Shown here one piece after another: positions 25,719 through 32,984 of a stretch of DNA of 64,000 nucleotides. The notes under the pieces were generated by a model. The model saw only the letters and a program-made list of their open reading frames with translations. It did no database searches and was not told where the DNA came from. The first letter of the stretch is position 1; each line of letters begins with the position of its first letter. This DNA is from Micromonospora profundi (GTDB taxonomy: Bacteria; Actinomycetota; Actinomycetes; Mycobacteriales; Micromonosporaceae). The DNA lies in NCBI RefSeq assembly GCF_011927785.1, contig NZ_JAATJK010000001.1, positions 4,125,001 through 4,189,000 of the forward strand, in the 5' to 3' direction. The translations under genes were made by a program, and so were the position numbers.

Positions 25719-27212
25719 CTAGACCGGCGCGCTGAGGGCGTCGGCCGGTGGCACCCGGTCGATCTCGTCCCACAGCAGGGTGAGGTGGAGACCGAGGTGT
25801 TCGGAGGAGCCGCCCTCGCTGCCCGCGTCGCGACGCAGCTCCCAGACCAGCTCGCGCAGGTTTGCGACGCTGCGCGCCATGAGCACCTCGGGGATGTACG
25901 AATCGAACCGTGACGCCGCCGCGCGATCGCGACACCAGAGGACGACCGGCAGTCCGGCGGTGACCGCGGCGCCGATCGCCGCCTGGATGTGCCGTTCGGC
26001 GCCGCTGACGAACAGCACGAGACAGACCGGGTAGTCGTCGTTGCCGAGCAGTCGGGCGTGCAGGTGCTGCGCGACGTACGGCTCGGTGAGCCGCTCGAAG
26101 GCGACCGCCCTGGCCTGCACGGCGGAACCCTGCTCGCGCAGCCGCCGGTGCCGCGTCCGCCAGCGGGGACGCATCAGGGAGTTGCGCATCCGGGTGAGGT
26201 CGCGGACGACCACCGGGTAGTGCACGCCGAGGGCCGTGTAGAGCCCCGGAGCCGCCACCTGCCACCGGTCGAACTCGTAGTCGAGCAGGGGTCGGGGCAC
26301 GATGAACTCGACAGTCAGTTGACCGATCTCGGCGGTACTGCGATTGGCCAGCTCGGTGAGCGCCTCATCGATCTTGAGCTGGATCTGCTCCAGTCGGAAC
26401 CGATCCCCCGGCCCGTCCGGGACGCGTTCCCAGTGCCACGGCAGCCGGCCGGGATCGCCCGGGGTCACCAACCAGGCCTCGAACAGGTACCGGGAGGCGT
26501 CGATGCCGTCCGCGTCCAGCAGCACCACGAAGTAGGAGCGGTACTGGTCGCCGTCCGAGGGTCTGGGACCGCCCGCCGACCCGGCCGGCGGCGGGGCCGC
26601 CGCCGGACCCGGCGGGACCCCCATCCGCCGGGCGACCTCGTCGGCGAGGCGGCCGGCGATCCGGCGGGCCGGTAGGGCGACCCGGCCCGCAAGGTCGTCC
26701 AGGAAGGCGACCAGCGGCGGGCGTACGTCGGGGTCGGAGATCGCGTCCTCCAGTTCCCGGAGTACGGCCGCCAGGTCGGTGACCGGTGGGCGCACCCGCG
26801 GACCGAGCCGCGCCACCGCGCCGCGGCACAGGTCCAGCAGCACCGGCGGATCGAGGCCGTCGGCCAGCTCGACGATCCGGCCGCGTTCGTCGGCGGTGAG
26901 GATCTCCGGCGGCAGGTGGATGGCGACGAGTGCGCGGAAGCGGTCCAGCTCCGGGCTCTCACCGTCCACCGCCGCCACCGCCGCGGGCAACAGCCGGAGC
27001 GCCCCCGGCACCTCCTCGCAGGCCGCGACGAGTCCCCAGAGGTCGGTGAAGGGCACGTCGGAGCGGCGGAAGACCGGCTCGCCGTCGATCAGGTGGCCGA
27101 GTTGCCGTACGTACCGGTCGCGGTGGGTGCGTACCTCGGCACCGGTGAGTGCGAGCATCGCGTCGACCAGCCGGCGGTGGTCGTGGGATTCGAGGGTCAC
27201 CGGCGCCGCCAC
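25719..27212 (-). CDS. VMAP-like (vWA-MoxR associated protein) with EAD-like N-terminus
   Basis: 497 residues. Residues 1-95 resemble an effector-associated domain (LVDAMLALTGAEVRTHRDRY, then FTDLWGLVAACEEVPGALRL), a helical death-like module that recruits effectors. A middle helical domain and a Pro/Ala linker follow. The C-terminal 270 residues fit VMAP-C (YFVVLLDADGIDASRYLFEA, TVEFIVPRPLLDYEFDRWQV, HYPVVVRDLTRMRN), ending near the MoxR start 14 bases away. VMAP proteins bridge MoxR-vWA and an effector such as a caspase. GTG 27212 is called, but GTG 27200 overlaps the stop of a short upstream frame with a strong ribosome site and may be the true start. Confidence 0.82.
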   Translation of the reverse strand: MAAPVTLESHDHRRLVDAMLALTGAEVRTHRDRYVRQLGHLIDGEPVFRRSDVPFTDLWGLVAACEEVPGALRLLPAAVAAVDGESPELDRFRALVAIHLPPEILTADERGRIVELADGLDPPVLLDLCRGAVARLGPRVRPPVTDLAAVLRELEDAISDPDVRPPLVAFLDDLAGRVALPARRIAGRLADEVARRMGVPPGPAAAPPPAGSAGGPRPSDGDQYRSYFVVLLDADGIDASRYLFEAWLVTPGDPGRLPWHWERVPDGPGDRFRLEQIQLKIDEALTELANRSTAEIGQLTVEFIVPRPLLDYEFDRWQVAAPGLYTALGVHYPVVVRDLTRMRNSLMRPRWRTRHRRLREQGSAVQARAVAFERLTEPYVAQHLHARLLGNDDYPVCLVLFVSGAERHIQAAIGAAVTAGLPVVLWCRDRAAASRFDSYIPEVLMARSVANLRELVWELRRDAGSEGGSSEHLGLHLTLLWDEIDRVPPADALSAPV

Positions 27213-27256
27213 CCGAGCGCACTTCGGCAGCGCCGGAGGACACCGCTATCGACCAT
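27197..27256 (-). CDS. Short upstream ORF coupled to the VMAP gene
   Basis: ATG 27256 lies four bases after a strong GGAGG (RNA strand GGAGGAGAC-ATG) and encodes 19 residues, MVDSGVLRRCRSALGWRRR. Its TGA overlaps a GTG in the VMAP frame (27200) in the same GTGA arrangement used elsewhere in this operon. The VMAP gene itself has no good ribosome site, so this frame may deliver ribosomes to it. The peptide itself is probably not functional. A sequencing or real frameshift joining the two frames is the alternative. Confidence 0.45.
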   Translation of the reverse strand: MVDSGVLRRCRSALGWRRR

Positions 27257-27362
27257 GTCTCCTCCGATGCGATGTCGAGAACCACCCATTGCGGCAGGTC
27301 TACAAATAGTACGGAAGCAACCGCGTGCGGTAGAACCCTTCGCACAGGGGAAATCTATTAGC

Positions 27363-29147
27363 TTAAATTAAACGCATCGGACGGATCGGTGGAATACCGA
27401 CCGCAGCCAGCGGTGCGGGCCGGTCCGTCGCCCGCAGCGCCTCGTGACCCGTGTGTATGGCGTTGCGGATGTCCGCCACCACCGCTCCGCCCCCGTCCGG
27501 CACCGGTGCGCGCAACGCGTCCCGTACGCCGAGCTGGCGGGCGTGCAGCAGGGAGATCAGCTCGTCTCGGCGTACCTCCACGGTCCGCCGGACCTCCTGC
27601 AGCCGCGCCAGCGGCGACCGCCGTACTCCCTCGGGCCCGCCGTCGCCGGCCGGACCGCCGGACCAGGCCGGGTCGGTGGCGCGCAGCCGGGTGCGGGCGA
27701 CGTCGAGCCGGCGGACCTGCGCCTCGCCGCAGGCGATGGCCTCCTGGACGGCCGGTCCGATCTCCATGCCCGCGGCCTCGCACTCCACCGCCATCTCCGG
27801 GTCGAGCAGGAACGCGCGGGTCAGCGCCGCACCGTCACCGGCCCACGCCGCAGAGAGCACCAGCAGCGGCGGGCACAGCGGCAACGCGTCGACGGAGTCG
27901 GTCAGCACCTGGGCCGCGCGCTGGTCGCCGCCCGCCCGCAGCGTGACGACCGCGAGCAGCAGCGCCCCGGCGGTCAGCGCGGCCGTCGGTGCCGGGTGGT
28001 CGGGCGGGGCCTCCCGCAGCCCTCCGGCGGCCGCCGCGAACGCGTGGCCTGCGGCCCGCCAGCGTCCGCCGATCGCGTGGCTGATCCCGAGTCCCCACCA
28101 GGCACCGGCCGTCCCGTCGGCGCGCACCGCCGCCCCGAACCGGGTGGTCGCCTCGTCCCAGCCGCCCGCCCGCAGGGCCAGCCAACCCGTACGGTCGGCC
28201 AAACCTCTCAGCATCCGCTCCACCGGTTCGGGCAACCCCGCCTCCCAGTGCAGGCGCTCCGCCGCCCAGGGGACGGGCCGCTGGCGGGGCGGGACCGGAC
28301 CGTCCGACCGGTCGGCACCGCGCCCGTCCCGAACCTCCACCCCGGCCGGCGGCAGGGGCGCGGTCCGGCCGGCCGCCGTGGCCAGGGCCGGGCCCCGTGA
28401 GCTCCGGGCTACGTAGAGGTCGCCCTCGCCGTACATCCAGCGGCGGGGCGTCTGCCCGCCGGCCACCGCGACCGAGTCCCTGACGTACCTGTAGAGCTCG
28501 TCGGCGGATACCAGTCCGTCACCGTCCAGGTCGGCGTCACCGGTGCGCAGCCCTTCGATCACCGCACCGGCGAAGACGGAGTGCCGAGGGTTGTCGGTCA
28601 GCGGCAGCGGCTCGCCGGCCGGCTCCCAGGCGTACTCGTGGGCGGTGGTGGCGGTCAGGACGGCGCGGCCGGTTCCCTCGCCCGGGAACAGGTCCCCGCC
28701 GCGGACGCCCGCGTCGCCCTGGTGGGTCAACACCCGCGACACCGCTCCGCTGAAGCAGCAGTCCAGCAGCAGGACCATCCGCTGGCAGGCCGAGCGGTTG
28801 AGCAGTCGGTTGATCAGTTCCGTGGGAAGCGCGGTGGCCGGCAGGTCGTCGACGTCCGTGTCGGCGAGAGCGAGGTAGAGCAGCCCGTCGATGTCGCGTC
28901 GACCGTGGCAGGCGAAGAAGAGCAGGAGGTGATCCGACCGGCCGGCCGACCGCAGCAGTCGGGCGATCTCCAGCCGGGCCTCGTGCTCGGTCGGGTTGAC
29001 CAGCAGCCGTACGTCGTAGGCGCCGACCGTCGGGTCACCGAGCAGCCGGGCCAGCACCTGAACGTCGTGTGCCGGAGACCGGAGGCGGGACAGCTTGGGA
29101 TCGTCGTACTCGTTACAGGCGATCAACAGGGCGCGTCTGCGCGTCAC
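27363..29147 (-). CDS. Caspase-family (peptidase C14) effector with C-terminal helical region
   Basis: 594 residues from a GTG overlapping the EACC1 stop. Residues 1-250 form a caspase/p20-like domain: RALLIACNEYDDPKLSRLRS, catalytic His81 in LLLFFACHGRRD and catalytic Cys131 in VLLLDCCFSG, with the Asp-x-Cys-x-Ser-Gly form seen in bacterial orthocaspases. DADLDGDGLVSADELYRYVR near 205-230 is an EF-hand-like Asp loop, which suggests possible calcium control. The C-terminal half is Ala-rich and helical (GLADRTGWLALRAGGWDEAT and on), like a TPR-type partner-binding module. As the only obvious protease of the operon it is the likely executioner, held by EACC1/VMAP until triggered. The trigger is not known. 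Confidence 0.9.
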   Translation of the reverse strand: MTRRRALLIACNEYDDPKLSRLRSPAHDVQVLARLLGDPTVGAYDVRLLVNPTEHEARLEIARLLRSAGRSDHLLLFFACHGRRDIDGLLYLALADTDVDDLPATALPTELINRLLNRSACQRMVLLLDCCFSGAVSRVLTHQGDAGVRGGDLFPGEGTGRAVLTATTAHEYAWEPAGEPLPLTDNPRHSVFAGAVIEGLRTGDADLDGDGLVSADELYRYVRDSVAVAGGQTPRRWMYGEGDLYVARSSRGPALATAAGRTAPLPPAGVEVRDGRGADRSDGPVPPRQRPVPWAAERLHWEAGLPEPVERMLRGLADRTGWLALRAGGWDEATTRFGAAVRADGTAGAWWGLGISHAIGGRWRAAGHAFAAAAGGLREAPPDHPAPTAALTAGALLLAVVTLRAGGDQRAAQVLTDSVDALPLCPPLLVLSAAWAGDGAALTRAFLLDPEMAVECEAAGMEIGPAVQEAIACGEAQVRRLDVARTRLRATDPAWSGGPAGDGGPEGVRRSPLARLQEVRRTVEVRRDELISLLHARQLGVRDALRAPVPDGGGAVVADIRNAIHTGHEALRATDRPAPLAAVGIPPIRPMRLI

Positions 29148-29530
29148 CGGGGAAGTTTCCGGTCGAGCCAGGTCTGGGCGATGTGGCGCTGGTCGGCGGC
29201 GGAGACTCCGGTGAGGTCGAGTTCGCTGCCGTCCGGCTCGACGATCCGCACGCCGCGTCCCTGGCGCTGGCCGGCCCAGGCGAGGAGGAGTTCCAGCACC
29301 GCGATGATCGACGGGAGAACGGGTTCGATGGCCAGCGCGACGGCACCGATCATCTCGATCTCGCCGGCACGGGTGCCGTCCGGCGCGACCTCGGTCGGCG
29401 CGGGCAACCGTTCCCCGTACGGCGCCAGTTCCAGGGCCAACTGCCGGGCACCGAGTTCCAGCTCGCCAGGTCCGTCCTCCGGGCCCCCGAGCAGGAGCGC
29501 GGCGATCGGCAGCCCACTGTGGTCAGCCAT
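29144..29530 (-). CDS. EACC1-like small adaptor of the caspase conflict system
   Basis: 128 residues; ATG chosen directly after GGGGAGGAA, while an upstream ATG lacks a site. Pattern: ALELAPYGERLPAPTEVAPD, a hydrophobic helix GEIEMIGAVALAIEPVLPSI followed by IAVLELLLAWAGQRQGRGVR, then IVEPDGSELDLTGVSAADQR and a C-terminal IAQTWLDRKLPR. This matches effector-associated constant component 1, a small protein with a membrane-prone helix that accompanies diverse effectors in CATRA/VMAP-type systems. The first gene of the minus operon, it is translationally coupled to the caspase, as expected for an effector-adaptor pair. Confidence 0.8.
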   Translation of the reverse strand: MADHSGLPIAALLLGGPEDGPGELELGARQLALELAPYGERLPAPTEVAPDGTRAGEIEMIGAVALAIEPVLPSIIAVLELLLAWAGQRQGRGVRIVEPDGSELDLTGVSAADQRHIAQTWLDRKLPR

Positions 29531-29639
29531 CAGGTTCCTCCCCGGGTACGGATCCGTCAGCGTCAATTGCACCATCAGTGGTCAACGCGCCCGGCCGGCG
29601 CCGACGAGGTGTCCGTCCGGGCCGGCGTTCCGGCCGGCG

Positions 29640-29868
29640 GCGGAGGGCGACCGCGCCGGCGGCGTCGATCTGGCCCGCGGCGTCGCCAGCTTCGACCGCC
29701 TGCTCCGACTGTTCCGCTGGCTCACCACGCCGGAGGGCTCAGCCTGACTGCGGCCTCGACGCTGTACCGGCTGGACGAACTCGGCCCGCACCGCCTCTCC
29801 GAACTCGGCGCCGCCGAAGGGGTGACCCAGCCCGGGATGACCCAGCTCTGCCGCCGACCTGACCGCCA
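29640..29868 (+). pseudogene. MarR-family regulator remnant (frameshifted, 3'-truncated)
   Basis: One frame reads LARGVASFDRLLRLFRWLTT then PEG; a shifted frame continues LSLTAASTLYRLDELGPHRL and AAEGVTQPGMTQL, the helix-turn-helix core of a MarR regulator. The frame change lies at about 29735-29742, and the wing and C-terminal helix are missing. The remnant merges into a GNAT fragment in a third frame. It is certainly non-functional as it stands. Confidence 0.7.
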
Positions 29869-30278
29869 CCGTCGGCTTCCACCGCTACCGCCCGATCCCA
29901 CCACCGGCCAACTACCCAACACGACTCACCGACGCAGCCGGCCCACACGCCCACCGCTTCGACATCCTCAACCAACCCCTCACCAACCAGCGACCCACCG
30001 AACCGCACTACCACCTGGCCTTCCTCGCCGTCGCAACCAACGCTCAGCACACCAGACGAGGCAGCGCCATCCTCCACCACCACCGCAGCCGACTCGACCG
30101 CATCGACCTACCCTCATGGACCGCCACAACCAGCCAGTCCCAGCGGTTGTACACCCGCTACGGATACACCGACCGACCGGCAATCACGCTGCCCGACGGC
30201 CCGACGATCCGCCCCATGCGCCGCAACCCCAACCACCCCATCGACACATGGCCAGCCACCAAGCCCACCACGGGCTGA
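29841..30278 (+). pseudogene. GNAT N-acetyltransferase fragment lacking its N-terminus
   Basis: The frame after a TGA at 29838-29840 runs 145 codons to TGA 30276-30278 with no proper start. Its translation is the C-terminal part of a GNAT: HYHLAFLAVATNAQHTRRGS (degenerate acetyl-CoA loop), AILHHHRSRLDRID, RLYTRYGYTDRPAITLPDGP. It begins where the MarR remnant ends, so a deletion seems to have fused two neighbouring genes. High CAC/ACC codon use differs slightly from neighbours, as in decaying sequence. Confidence 0.7.
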
Positions 30279-30397
30279 CTCCCACACACGACCACAACGT
30301 CTAACTCCACCGGAGACCGGTCGGGGATCGCGCCTGCCGCGGTCCGACCCGGACCGCCACATCCGCCGCTGCTCCCAATGTAAGCGCCAAATACAGC

Positions 30398-30432
30398 GAT
30401 GCCCGTTACCGTGGTATCCGGTAACGGGCATC
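30398..30432 (-). terminator. Rho-independent-like terminator downstream of tRNA-Val
   Basis: A perfect 13-bp stem, GATGCCCGTTACC (30398-30410) with GGTAACGGGCATC (30420-30432) and a 9-base loop, begins 21 bases beyond the 3' end of the minus-strand tRNA gene. A T-poor GCTGTATTT follows on the minus strand. It is well placed to end the tRNA transcript. Confidence 0.8.
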
Positions 30433-30452
30433 TGACCTGCACATACTTACGG

Positions 30453-30524
30453 TGGGCGATGCTGGTATCGAACCAGCGACCTCTTCGGTGTGAACGAAGC
30501 GCTCTCCCACTGAGCTAATCGCCC
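30453..30524 (-). tRNA. tRNA-Val (anticodon CAC)
   Basis: A complete 72-base cloverleaf on the minus strand: acceptor GGGCGAT/ATCGCCC, D arm with AGCTCAGTGGGAGAGC, anticodon stem CTTCG/CGAAG around loop TTCACAC (anticodon CAC, codon GUG), and T arm with GGTTCGATACC. CCA is not encoded. A strong terminator follows. The anticodon-arm region (30475-30495) is duplicated at 8628-8648. Confidence 0.97.
30475..30495 (+). repeat. tRNA-internal member of the 21-bp direct repeat (candidate att core)
   Basis: The same 21 bases occur at 8628-8648 in the same orientation, 21.9 kb away, with mismatches immediately outside both ends. The segment starts in the anticodon loop and runs toward the tRNA 3' side, the usual extent of tRNA-directed integration cores in actinomycete elements. 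Confidence 0.7.
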
Positions 30525-30573
30525 TCAGCGCCGTTGACTCTACCCGATCGTGGAGCCGGACCGGAAATCCGGG

Positions 30574-31185
30574 TCAGCGCGCCCCGAGGTAGTCCAGCGC
30601 GATGGCGACCAGGTCGATGTCGAAACTGTACTTGAGGGAGAGCCACACCACAGTCCCCACGAAGAGCAGCCCCACGGAGCCGAGGACGAAGCGCAGTGGC
30701 AGCGACTGTCGTTTGGCCCAGTTGGTCCAGGCGTACACGTGTCGGCGGGTGAAGGCGAGCAGTCGGCGGGCCCAGTGGTATTCGACGGCCCAGATGCCGA
30801 GGCCGGCGATGACCAGCAGCCAGCCGGGGCCGGGCAGCGGGATGAGGGCGATGCCGATGGTCACCACAAGCGCCCCGACGATCGCGATAACGATCTTGAG
30901 GGTGATCCGGCCGGTGGGGTTGGCGCGGACGAGGTCGAGGGTGGTGGAGATGCGCTCCCGCCAGCGGGGGCGCCGAGGGCGATCGGCGGTCACGAGGACG
31001 CCACCGTGACCGGTGCCACCGGTGCGCGTATCGCTGCCGGAGCGTCTGTCGTCGGACGCCGGCCGACCAGGCGGATGTGGCTGCTCCATCGACACTTCGT
31101 ACCCCCGCTTTTCGGCTGCTCGGACCGCGACGTTCGGCGGACCGGACACGACCACCGGATCCACTGAGGACCGGTTAGTGACCAT
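30574..31185 (-). CDS. TIGR02611 family integral membrane protein
   Basis: 203 residues. The N-terminal 85 residues are polar and disordered. Two paired membrane segments follow at about 100-130, with the family's hallmark IPLPGPGWLLVIAGLGIW (PGPGW motif), and a third at about 165-185 after WAKRQSLPLRFV. This is an actinobacterial membrane family without assigned function. The ATG at 31185 is behind GGGGTGAA; a later start that removes the disordered tail is possible. It lies directly upstream (minus strand) of the tRNA and divergent to ssgB. Confidence 0.85.
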   Translation of the reverse strand: MVTNRSSVDPVVVSGPPNVAVRAAEKRGYEVSMEQPHPPGRPASDDRRSGSDTRTGGTGHGGVLVTADRPRRPRWRERISTTLDLVRANPTGRITLKIVIAIVGALVVTIGIALIPLPGPGWLLVIAGLGIWAVEYHWARRLLAFTRRHVYAWTNWAKRQSLPLRFVLGSVGLLFVGTVVWLSLKYSFDIDLVAIALDYLGAR

Positions 31186-31458
31186 TTCACCCCCCAGTGT
31201 CGCCCGGGCCCGTCACTGCAACGGTCGACTGGACGTTACCGGAGTAAGTCGACGACTGAACCACCCGATGCCGGGCGGCATCACGCACTGGGCAGAACCG
31301 GAAATCCTACATGAATCCTCACATTCACGCGGTCTTTCCGTCCCCCTTCCCACCACTGGGTGAAGTCAGCGTATGGCGGAGCGTAGCCAGGAGTAGCACC
31401 TGAGTATGGGAAAAGCGGGACACGCGCGTTCCGCAGCGGTGCCGGGGGGAGAACGTCC

Positions 31459-31890
31459 ATGAGTGTCATCCGACCGACGACCGTAGAGGTCGAGACGTCG
31501 CTAAGGCTCGTCGCACCTGACGCCACCGCCTTGCCGGTGCGTGCCAGTCTGCGTTACGACCCTGCTGACCCGTATGCGGTCCATGTCCTGTTCCATGCCG
31601 AATCTGCCGGCGGCGAGGCGGTGAGCTGGTCCTTCGCCCGCGAACTGCTCGTCACCGGCCTGGACGAGCCAGCCGGCATCGGCGACGTGCGGGTCTGGCC
31701 CTGGGCCACTCCGCGCGGCGACTTCGTCGCGCTGGCCCTCTCGTCACCGGACGGCAACGCCCTCTTCGAGGTGCCGCGCAGCGTCCTGGTGCGTTTCCTT
31801 CGACGGACCTACGTCGTCGTCCCGCGCGGCCGGGAGGCCGAGCACCTGGACGTCGACACGGCGGTGACCCGGCTGCTCGCCGGTCGCTGA
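31459..31890 (+). CDS. ssgB: SsgA/SsgB family sporulation and cell division regulator
   Basis: 143 residues, ATG behind GGGGGGAGAA. It shows the SsgB layout throughout: TTVEVETSLRLVAPDATALP, RYDPADPYAVHVLFHAESAG, SFARELLVTGLDEPAGIGDV, RVWPWATPRGDFVALALSSP and the final VDTAVTRLLAGR. SsgB-type proteins position FtsZ for septation during sporulation and occur only in morphologically complex actinomycetes, so this gene is a strong lineage marker. The 270-base gap upstream should hold developmental promoters. Confidence 0.92.
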   Translation: MSVIRPTTVEVETSLRLVAPDATALPVRASLRYDPADPYAVHVLFHAESAGGEAVSWSFARELLVTGLDEPAGIGDVRVWPWATPRGDFVALALSSPDGNALFEVPRSVLVRFLRRTYVVVPRGREAEHLDVDTAVTRLLAGR

Positions 31891-32005
31891 CCACCGCCCG
31901 AACGGGCAAACCGGCCAGACGGGGCCGCGCGGATCTGCCGAGTCCGCGCGGCCCCGGCACACCCGGGGGTACGGCGGTTCTGCCGCGCCCCGGGTCGGCC
32001 GGTGC

Positions 32006-32782
32006 TCAGCCGTGCGTGGTGATGCCGCCGTCGACGGGGATGACAGCGCCGGTGAGGTACGCGCCGGCCCGCGAGGACAGGTAGATGGCCGTGCCGGCCA
32101 TGTCGTCGGGGCGCCCGATGCGGCCCAGTGGCACCTGCTGCTCGATGCTGGCCCGGCTCGCCGGGTCGTCCAGGGCGAACGCCATCATCTTGCTCTCGAA
32201 CGGGCCGGGTGCGATCGCGTTGACGGTGATCTGCTCGCCGGCGAGCTGGTGGGCGAGGCTGCGGGTGAGCATATGGACGGCAGCTTTGGTTGCCGAATAC
32301 GCGTAGACCTCCATCCACGGCACGCGGATGCCGTCGATGGACCCGATGTTGATGACCCGGGCGGGGTCGTCGGCGCTGGCAGCGGCGCGCAGCTCCGGCA
32401 GCAGGGCAGTGGTGAGCCGGAAGACCGCCTTGACGTTTACGGCCCAGAGCTTGTCGAACGCGGCTTCCGGGTAGTTTTCCAGCGGTGCGCCCCAGGTGGC
32501 GCCTGCGTTGTTGACAAGCACGTCGAGGCGACCGAAGCGTTCCCGCACGGCGGCGGCGAGTGCCTCGGCACCGGCGTCGGCGCCCAGGTCGGCGGGGATG
32601 GCCTCGCAGCGGCCCTCCGCGGAGAGCTCCTTGGCGACCGCCTCGCAGACGTCCGCCTTGCGGGACGAGATGATCACGTGTGCGCCGGCCCGGACGAAGC
32701 CCTGGGCGATCATCAGACCGATCCCCCGCGAGCCGCCGGTGACCAGTACCGTCTTGCCTTCGACCGAGAACAGCTGCGTCAT
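32006..32782 (-). CDS. SDR-family oxidoreductase
   Basis: 258 residues. Rossmann motif TGGSRGIG near residues 14-21, NNAGATWG near 90, active-site Ser in INIGSIDGIRVP, and YSATKAAVHMLTRSLAHQLA with the YxxxK pair. The end VDGGITTHG is typical of classical SDRs of the RhlG/FabG-like branch. ATG 32782 or 32788 are equally possible. Divergent to an AraC regulator, which might control it. Substrate unknown. Confidence 0.92.
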   Translation of the reverse strand: MTQLFSVEGKTVLVTGGSRGIGLMIAQGFVRAGAHVIISSRKADVCEAVAKELSAEGRCEAIPADLGADAGAEALAAAVRERFGRLDVLVNNAGATWGAPLENYPEAAFDKLWAVNVKAVFRLTTALLPELRAAASADDPARVINIGSIDGIRVPWMEVYAYSATKAAVHMLTRSLAHQLAGEQITVNAIAPGPFESKMMAFALDDPASRASIEQQVPLGRIGRPDDMAGTAIYLSSRAGAYLTGAVIPVDGGITTHG

Positions 32783-32984
32783 GCCCATCCCATCGCGAGT
32801 CGGCGGTGCCTGCCGGCCCGGCGGGCGACCGGCGGACCGGGGCCGGACAGCGCTACCGCCGGGTAAGGTAGCCCGGCCTCCAGGATCGCGACAAGCCCTG
32901 CGGGTGCGTCGCGATGGCCCCGGGAACGACCCGCACAGCTGATCGGGATGCAATGACCTGCGGTTCGGGCTACCGTCGCAGGCG

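Noticed and set aside
29069..30304. 411-residue plus-strand frame over EACC1 and the tRNA-proximal region
   Set aside because: Shadow of EACC1 then Pro/Arg/Thr-rich noise; the real signal there is the MarR/GNAT remnant in other frames.
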